A stretch of 64,000 bases of DNA from positions 1,178,001 to 1,242,000 of the forward strand of contig NZ_UGQM01000001.1 of the NCBI RefSeq assembly GCF_900454025.1. Reading direction: 5' to 3'. The notes beneath the pieces were generated by a model. It was given only the letters and a program-made list of their open reading frames with translations. It did no database searches and had not been told where the DNA came from. The position numbers and the translations under genes were made by a program. The DNA comes from Mycolicibacterium gilvum (lineage in GTDB: Bacteria > Actinomycetota > Actinomycetes > Mycobacteriales > Mycobacteriaceae). How positions within the stretch are numbered: the first letter of the stretch is position 1; every line of letters starts with the position of its first letter. Positions 58,697 through 64,000 of the stretch are shown here, piece after piece.

Positions 58697-58722
58697 AGAA
58701 CCCCCGCCCCGGCGGGGGTTCT
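58697..58722 (+). terminator. spc operon terminator after rplO
   Basis: AGAACCCCCGCC (58697-58708) is fully complementary to 58711-58722; with a realistic tetraloop, about 11 bp pair. It starts 15 bp after the rplO stop and is followed by TGCGTTGG, with no T-run. Confidence 0.83.
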
Positions 58723-58826
58723 TGCGTTGGTGGCGTGCGGTCGGTCACACGGAGCCCGCTCTGTAACGGCACAAAGTGCTGAGACGATCTAGACTTCGCA
58801 TGCCCACACCCGCCCGAGGAGCCATC

Positions 58827-59174
58827 ATGATTCGCCACCGTCGAACCATCGTCGCGATGGTCGCCGCCGGTCTCACGATGTTCGGGGGCGCCGCGACCGC
58901 GCAGGCCGAGACGCCCGACGAGCGGTTCGCGAATGTGGTCACCACACTGGGCATTCCGCACACACCCGACGAGGACCTCTCTGTGGTCGGTAAGCGGGTC
59001 TGCGACATGCTCACCGGCAGTCTGACGGGTAATCCCAACCCGGTCCCCGCGGTGCGCGGCGTGGTGAGCACGTTGTCCTCCAACGCGAACATCACCAAGC
59101 AGCAGGCGGTCGGCCTGATGCAGGCATCGACCTACATCTACTGCCCCCAGTGGGCAAGATTCACCGGGCGCTGA
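58827..59174 (+). CDS. Small secreted DUF732 protein
   Basis: 115 aa. ATG 58827 follows GAGGAG at six bases. The signal peptide (about 1-28: TIVAMVAAGLTMFGGAATAQA) precedes a helical DUF732 domain, DERFANVVTTLGIPHTPDEDL, VVGKRVCDMLTGSLTG and AVGLMQASTYIYCPQWA, with two cysteines likely in a disulfide. DUF732 proteins are numerous, mycobacteria-specific exported proteins of unknown role. It lies 29 bp before sppA. Confidence 0.85.
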   Translation: MIRHRRTIVAMVAAGLTMFGGAATAQAETPDERFANVVTTLGIPHTPDEDLSVVGKRVCDMLTGSLTGNPNPVPAVRGVVSTLSSNANITKQQAVGLMQASTYIYCPQWARFTGR

Positions 59175-59203
59175 CCACTCTCCGTCGTCGGTAGGCTCGA
59201 AGG

Positions 59204-60991
59204 ATGCTCGCTCTGCTGTCCGGCGTGCCCGGGTTCGACGACGTCCGCCACTTCGCCCGCAAGCTCGACACCGCCCGCCATCAGGGTGTCCCGGACGGCT
59301 GCATTCTGGAGCTCGACCTGCAGAGCGCCCCGCCGGAGTCGGCCGGGTTCGACCCGGTCGCCCTGCTCAGCGGTGCGGGCCGCCCACTGCTGCTTCGCGA
59401 GGCGGTCTCTGCGCTGCACCGCGCCGCCGAGGATCCGCGGGTGGCCGGCCTGATCGCGCGGGTGCAGATCGACGCCGCCGCACCGGGGGCGGTGCAGGAG
59501 CTGCGCGAGGCCATCGTCGCGTTCACCGCGAAGAAGCCGTCGCTGGCGTGGGCGGAGACCTACCCCGGCACCCTGTCGTACTACCTGGCGTCGGCGTTCG
59601 GCGAGGTCTGGATGCAGCCGTCGGGCACGCTCGGCCTGGTCGGCTTCGCCACCAACGCCCTCTTCCTGCGCGACGCCCTCGACAAGCTCGGGGTGGAAGC
59701 CCAGTTCATCGCCAAAGGTGAGTACAAGTCGGCGCCCAACCTGTTCACCGAGGACCGCTACACCGAACCGCACCGCGAAGCCGACACCGCGCTGGTCAAC
59801 GGCCTGCGTACCCAGGTCTGGGATGCGGTGGCCGCGTCCCGCGGCATCGATGTCGCCACGCTCGACGCGCTGGCCGACCGGGCGCCGCTGCTGCGCGACG
59901 ATGCGGTGACGGCGGGGCTGATCGACCGGGTCGGGTTCCGGGACGAGGCGTACGCCCGGATCGCCGACATGGCGGGCGCCGACGGGGTGTCACCGGAGAC
60001 CGGCAGCGGCGGGATCGATCCGGACGGGGACGACGCCCCGCCGCGGCTGTACCTGACGCGCTACGCGCGGGCCAAGCGCCCCACGGTGCCGGGCCTTCCC
60101 AACCGGCGTCGGATCGCCGTGGTCACCCTGCACGGGCCGATCGTCAGCGGTCGCGGCGGCCGGCAGATGTCGCCGCGGGGCGGCTCCAACGCCGGTGGCG
60201 ACACGATCGCCGCGGCGCTGCGCGAGGCGGCCGCCGACGACGACGTCGCGGCGATCGTGGTGCGCGTCGACAGTCCCGGCGGATCGGTGACCGCGTCGGA
60301 AACCATCTGGCGGGAAGTGGTGCGGGCCCGCGAGAGCGGCACGCCGGTCGTCGCGTCGATGGGGTCGGTCGCCGCGTCGGGTGGTTACTACGTGTCGATG
60401 GCGGCCGACGCGATCGTCGCGAACCCGGCCACCATCACCGGGTCCATCGGTGTCGTGACGGGCAAGCTGGTGGCCCGCGACCTCAAGGAGCGTCTCGGCG
60501 TCGGGTCGGATTCGGTGCGCACCAACGCCAACGCCGACGCGTGGTCGATCAACGCGCCGTTCACCGAGGAGCAGCACGCGCAGGTCGCTGCCGAGGCGGA
60601 CCTGTTCTACGACGACTTCGTCGCCCGCGTCGCCGAAGGTCGCGGGCTCAGCATCGACGCGGTGGAGCAGGTGGCCCGCGGCCGGGTGTGGACCGGTGCC
60701 GACGCGTTGGATCGGGGTCTGGTCGATGAGCTGGGCGGACTGCGCACGGCCGTGACCCGGGCCAAGGCGCTCGCCGGCATCGACGAGGACACCAAGGTGG
60801 AGCTGCAGATGCTGCCCGGTGCGTCGCTGCGGGATGTGCTGCGGCCCAAGCCTTCGTCGCAACCGGCGGCGGCGTCGCTGCCGGAGCTGCTGGGCGCGTT
60901 GGCGATTCAGTCGGTCGCGGGAGTGGTCGATAAGACGCAGCGGTCCCTGTCCGGGGTCAACGCGCTGTGGACGGGGAACCCCCGGTTCTAG
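59204..60991 (+). CDS. sppA: Signal peptide peptidase SppA, long (67K) form
   Basis: 595 aa with two tandem crotonase-like protease domains. The N-terminal half holds the Lys general base ([14 protein letters not shown]). The C-terminal half holds the Ser nucleophile ([20 protein letters not shown]) and [15 protein letters not shown]. There is no obvious N-terminal membrane helix, unlike E. coli SppA, so attachment may be peripheral. It degrades released signal peptides and membrane protein fragments. The stop TAG overlaps the stop of the convergent methyltransferase in a shared CTAG. Confidence 0.92.
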   Translation: MLALLSGVPGFDDVRHFARKLDTARHQGVPDGCILELDLQSAPPESAGFDPVALLSGAGRPLLLREAVSALHRAAEDPRVAGLIARVQIDAAAPGAVQELREAIVAFTAKKPSLAWAETYPGTLSYYLASAFGEVWMQPSGTLGLVGFATNALFLRDALDKLGVEAQFIAKGEYKSAPNLFTEDRYTEPHREADTALVNGLRTQVWDAVAASRGIDVATLDALADRAPLLRDDAVTAGLIDRVGFRDEAYARIADMAGADGVSPETGSGGIDPDGDDAPPRLYLTRYARAKRPTVPGLPNRRRIAVVTLHGPIVSGRGGRQMSPRGGSNAGGDTIAAALREAAADDDVAAIVVRVDSPGGSVTASETIWREVVRARESGTPVVASMGSVAASGGYYVSMAADAIVANPATITGSIGVVTGKLVARDLKERLGVGSDSVRTNANADAWSINAPFTEEQHAQVAAEADLFYDDFVARVAEGRGLSIDAVEQVARGRVWTGADALDRGLVDELGGLRTAVTRAKALAGIDEDTKVELQMLPGASLRDVLRPKPSSQPAAASLPELLGALAIQSVAGVVDKTQRSLSGVNALWTGNPRF

Positions 60992-61911
60992 GCGTCCGCT
61001 GCGAGCGTCGCACTCACGTAGACGATCTCGCCGAGCGGATCGGTGCCGTCGGCGTCTTGGGGGAGCGGACGACCGAACCGCGCGAAGAGTTCCGCGCGGG
61101 CGGTTCCGCTGACCTGCCAGCCCGCACCGCGCAGGTGATCCATCACGGGGGTGCGGGCGCCGGTGTACACCAGTGACGGCATGTCGATGTCGAGGCCGTG
61201 CTCACGCAGCGGTTCCGACAGAGCGCGGGCCTTCGCCCCGTCGAAGTCGACGATGCCGGGGACGTACTCCGTCGCGAGCGTGCTGCCCGGTGCCGACAGC
61301 GCGGTGACGGTGTCGAACAGCGCGTCCTGGGCCTCGGGCGGCAGGTAGATCAGCAGCCCTTCGGCCAGCCACGCGGTGGGCCGGGTCGCGTCGAAGCCGG
61401 CTGCCCGCAGCGCGGCGGGCCAGTCCTCCCGCAGGTCGACGGGCACCGGCCGCTGGGTAGCCGCGGGCTCGGCGCCGAGGTTGCGCAGCGTCTGGGTCTT
61501 GAACGCGATGACGTCGGGTTGGTCGAGCTCGTAGACCACGGTGCCGTCCGGCCACGGCAGCCGGTAGGTCCGGGCGTCGAGACCCGCCGCCAGGATGACG
61601 ACCTGCCGCACACCGGCGGATGCGGCCGCGAGGCAGCAGTCGTCGAAGAACCGGGTGCGCACCGCCATCCCGTCGATCATCGCCTGCGCACGCTCGGGGG
61701 AGCTGTCGGGGAACACCGACAGGTCCAGCTCGCCGTCGAGCATTCGGGTGAAGAAGTCCAACCCGACCGCGCGCACCAGCGGTTCGGCGTACGGGTCGTT
61801 GATCAGCGGGTCCGGGTCCGCGCTGGCGACCGCGCGCCCCGCGGCGACCATCGTCGCCGTCGCGCCCACGCTGGACGCCAGGTCCCAGGAGTCGTCGGGG
61901 GTGCGGGCCAT
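60988..61911 (-). CDS. SAM-dependent methyltransferase, mycobacterial TIGR00027 family (1 of 3)
   Basis: 307 aa. [20 protein letters not shown] is the family N-terminus. The SAM motif is [21 protein letters not shown], with [11 protein letters not shown] as the acidic loop, [18 protein letters not shown] and [14 protein letters not shown]. The family is large in mycobacteria and related to leucine carboxyl methyltransferases; substrates are mostly unknown. ATG 61911 lies two bases after the preceding gene's stop, so the two are an operon. The open frame continuing upstream is a shadow. Confidence 0.9.
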   Translation of the reverse strand: MARTPDDSWDLASSVGATATMVAAGRAVASADPDPLINDPYAEPLVRAVGLDFFTRMLDGELDLSVFPDSSPERAQAMIDGMAVRTRFFDDCCLAAASAGVRQVVILAAGLDARTYRLPWPDGTVVYELDQPDVIAFKTQTLRNLGAEPAATQRPVPVDLREDWPAALRAAGFDATRPTAWLAEGLLIYLPPEAQDALFDTVTALSAPGSTLATEYVPGIVDFDGAKARALSEPLREHGLDIDMPSLVYTGARTPVMDHLRGAGWQVSGTARAELFARFGRPLPQDADGTDPLGEIVYVSATLAADA

Positions 61912-61913
61912 CG

Positions 61914-62819
61914 TCAGGGCCTCCAGGCGGTCAGGTAGCCGGAGTCGCCGATCATCGCGAGCAGATCGTCCCGGATCGGTCCGAAGCCGTTCGCGATGTA
62001 CGCATCGTTGCTGGTCTGCACGGAGGTCTGCCAGCCCACCGCACCGAGGTGCTCGGTGGCCGACCTGCGTTCGCCGTTGTAGAACAGCTTCGTCAGGTCG
62101 ATGTCGCTGCCGTGCCGGCGGGCCCTCTCGGTCATCGCCTTGGCCCAGTCGCCGGTCAGCGCCTTGGCGTCCATGTGTTCGGTCGCGAGGCGGCTGCCCG
62201 GTGCGCTGAGTGCGGTGATGCTGTCGAGCAGCCGGTCCTGGGCGTCGGGCGGCAGGTAGGGCAGCAGACCCTCGGCGATCCACGCGGTCGGGCGGTCCGG
62301 GTCGAAACCGGCGTCGCGCAGCGCTGTCGGCCAGTCCTCACGCAGATCGATACCGACGGTGCGCCGGTCGGCGGCGGGGGCGACGCCCGCGTCGGTGAGC
62401 ACCGCCGTCTTGAAGTCGATCACCTCGGGTTGGTCGATCTCGTAGACGACGGTTCCCGCGGGCCAGTCCAGCCGGTAGGCGCGGGTGTCGAGGCCGGACG
62501 CGAGGATCACGGCCTGCCGGATCTGCGGCTCCCGTTGCCCGGCGTCGGTGAGGAAGTCGTCGAAGATGCGGGTGCGGACCACGATCTGGTTGATCGCCTG
62601 CTGTGCGCCGAAGAGCGGGTCGCCGTCGAAGTCGATCTCGCCGCGGGCGACCTTGACGAAATGCGGCAGGCCGACCGCCTCGACGAGCAGCCGCGCGTAC
62701 GGGTCGTCGATCAGCGCGTCGGGGCCGCGGCTGGCGAAGGCGCGGGACGCCGCCACCGACGTCGCCGTCGCGCCCACGCTGGACGCCAGGTCCCAGGTGT
62801 CTCCGTCGGTGCGTGCCAT
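61914..62819 (-). CDS. SAM-dependent methyltransferase, mycobacterial TIGR00027 family (2 of 3)
   Basis: 301 aa. N-terminus [23 protein letters not shown] motif [55 protein letters not shown] and [20 protein letters not shown]. It is the most divergent of the three in the C-terminal third ([20 protein letters not shown]). 31 bp follow the upstream methyltransferase gene. Tandem duplication followed by divergence is the likely origin. Confidence 0.9.
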   Translation of the reverse strand: MARTDGDTWDLASSVGATATSVAASRAFASRGPDALIDDPYARLLVEAVGLPHFVKVARGEIDFDGDPLFGAQQAINQIVVRTRIFDDFLTDAGQREPQIRQAVILASGLDTRAYRLDWPAGTVVYEIDQPEVIDFKTAVLTDAGVAPAADRRTVGIDLREDWPTALRDAGFDPDRPTAWIAEGLLPYLPPDAQDRLLDSITALSAPGSRLATEHMDAKALTGDWAKAMTERARRHGSDIDLTKLFYNGERRSATEHLGAVGWQTSVQTSNDAYIANGFGPIRDDLLAMIGDSGYLTAWRP

Positions 62820-62850
62820 GTTGTCCGTCCTCTCCGGGTTCTCGTGGGCG

Positions 62851-63774
62851 CTAGCGTGCCGCGTTGACGTAGACGACCTCGGCGAAACCTTCGTCGGTGT
62901 CGAGGGGCGCGAGCCCGTACCGCGTGAGCAGGTCGTTGGTCGGCGTCGCGGTGACGGCCCAGCCGCGCTCGCGCAGATAGTCGGGGACGTTCGCCCGCTC
63001 GCCGAGGAACACCAGCTCGGAGAAGTCGAGGTCGAAGCCGTGGCTGCGCCAGCGGTCGGTCGAGTCCTTCATTTTCTCGCGCATCTCGTCCTGATCGGCG
63101 GACTGCTGCGACGGCACCGACTCGACGGCGAGGCGGCTGCCGGACGCGCTGAGCTCGCCGATGGTGTCGAGCAGGCGGTCCTGGGCGTCGGGCGGCAGGT
63201 AGCCGAGCAGGCCTTCGGCGATCCACGCCGTCGGGACGGACGGGTCGAACCCGGCGTCGCGCAGTGCTGTCGGCCAGTCCTCGCGCAGATCGATCGCGAC
63301 GGTCGCGAGGTGCGTCGACGGTGTCGCGCCGAGCCCGGCCAGCGTCGTGCGCTTGAACTCGATGACCTCGGGCTGGTCGATCTCGAACAGTGTCATGCCC
63401 TCGGGCCAGGTCAGCCGGTATCCGCGGGCGTCGAGGCCGGAGGCCAGGATCACCGCCTGCCGCACACCGGCCGCGCACGCGTCGGTGAAGAAGTCGTCGA
63501 AGAAGCGGGTGCGGGCGGCCATGCCGTCGGCGAAACGGCTCATGCCGACCGGGGACTCGTCGCCGCTCACGTCGAGATCCTCAGGGGTCAACTCGCCACT
63601 GGCGAGCTTGGCGAAGAAGTCGATCCCGACCGCGCGAACCAGGGGTTCGGCATACGGATCGTCGATGACCGGGTCCTCGGCGCGGGTGGCGACGGCGCGG
63701 GCGGCGGCGACCATCGTGGCGGTCGCGCCGACGCTGGAGGCGAGGTCCCAGGTGTCGTTCTCGGTGCGTGGCAT
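62851..63774 (-). CDS. SAM-dependent methyltransferase, mycobacterial TIGR00027 family (3 of 3)
   Basis: 307 aa. ATG 63774 was chosen because AAGGA lies a few bases upstream and [19 protein letters not shown] is the family N-terminus; an in-frame codon 39 bases earlier gives an atypical extension. SAM motif [54 protein letters not shown] and [20 protein letters not shown]. First gene of the three-gene minus-strand operon. Confidence 0.9.
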   Translation of the reverse strand: MPRTENDTWDLASSVGATATMVAAARAVATRAEDPVIDDPYAEPLVRAVGIDFFAKLASGELTPEDLDVSGDESPVGMSRFADGMAARTRFFDDFFTDACAAGVRQAVILASGLDARGYRLTWPEGMTLFEIDQPEVIEFKRTTLAGLGATPSTHLATVAIDLREDWPTALRDAGFDPSVPTAWIAEGLLGYLPPDAQDRLLDTIGELSASGSRLAVESVPSQQSADQDEMREKMKDSTDRWRSHGFDLDFSELVFLGERANVPDYLRERGWAVTATPTNDLLTRYGLAPLDTDEGFAEVVYVNAAR

Positions 63775-64000
63775 CGCAAGTCCTTCAGTGTCTTTAGTTA
63801 GCTCAGTTAACAACTGTGGCCGACAGTACGCCGCAAAACTGAGCGCTCGCTGAATCGCGATTCGGGAGGTTGCGCGATTCGGGAGTGGCTGCGTGGCCCT
63901 GTTAGTCTCGTAGACTGTTCGAACGCGTGACTTGCGCAGGCTGTTCCGCCTGCTCGTGCCGTCGCGCCAACGACTCGACCCAGACCCGACCCAGACTTAA
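63775..64000. other. Divergent promoter region at the window edge
   Basis: Serves the minus-strand methyltransferase operon and, to the right, a gene outside the window (secY by M. tuberculosis order). The palindrome AGTCT-CGT-AGACT lies at 63904-63916, and its TAGACT (63911-63916) could be a -10 on the plus strand. GCAGGC/GCCTGC at 63936-63953 can form a leader hairpin. No open frame looks real. Confidence 0.45.

Overview
The window is high-GC actinobacterial DNA and almost certainly comes from a rapidly growing mycobacterium (Mycolicibacterium/Mycobacterium). The evidence is gene content and order: end/nfo, fadE8, a PaaX-type regulator, echA5, rpsL-rpsG-fusA-tuf, the mycofactocin cluster, the S10 and spc ribosomal protein operons split by a sulfatase and its activating enzyme, sppA, and a run of mycobacterial SAM methyltransferases. 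This follows the Rv0670-Rv0731 backbone of M. tuberculosis as I remember it, with several accessory insertions. No tRNA, rRNA or CRISPR array was recognised.

Layout. 1-640: 3' part of endonuclease IV. 640-5180: a long intergenic stretch, then a PGRS-type glycine-rich gene cut in two by a 1,697-bp IS1380-family element with 16-bp terminal inverted repeats and a CTAA target duplication. 5280-9690: accessory block with purU, a family 2 glycosyltransferase carrying one in-frame stop codon, a SAM methyltransferase and a small membrane-anchored protein. 9737-12886: fadE8, PaaX-like regulator, echA5 (acyl-CoA metabolism). 12891-16367: methyltransferase, two DUF3060 proteins, two DUF3558-like lipoproteins and a TetR regulator. 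16400-21080: rpsL-rpsG-fusA-tuf. 21250-31612: cutinase, SHOCT protein, a mycofactocin-type SDR behind a KstR-like palindrome, the ddaH-rocD arginine module with divergent Lrp regulator, a ferredoxin reductase, a small secreted protein, a DUF222/HNH gene with a perfect SOS box over its start codon, and an ECF sigma factor/VOC protein pair.

31617-38785 is the full mycofactocin locus mftR-A-B-C-D-E-F-G. MftA is the precursor peptide, MftB the recognition protein and MftC the radical SAM enzyme that modifies the C-terminal Val-Tyr. MftE trims the peptide, MftD oxidises the product, MftF glycosylates it, and MftG is a GMC oxidoreductase tied to cofactor re-oxidation. The SDR at 23015 is a likely user of the cofactor. 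Next come an MFS exporter with a divergent TetR, two tandem near-duplicate cytochrome P450 genes with identical 16-bp palindromes at their promoters, and a type B carboxylesterase.

45260-58722 is ribosomal: rpsJ-rplC-rplD-rplW-rplB-rpsS-rplV-rpsC-rplP-rpmC-rpsQ, a terminator, an arylsulfatase and formylglycine-generating enzyme, then rplN-rplX-rplE-rpsN(Z)-rpsH-rplF-rplR-rpsE-rpmD-rplO. The promoters before rpsJ and rplN are clearly related in sequence. 58800-64000: DUF732 secreted protein, sppA, three tandem SAM methyltransferases on the minus strand, and a leader region that probably belongs to the next gene outside the window.

Gene starts were chosen by hand from overlaps, ribosome binding sites and family N-termini. 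All family assignments come from sequence recognition without database searches.
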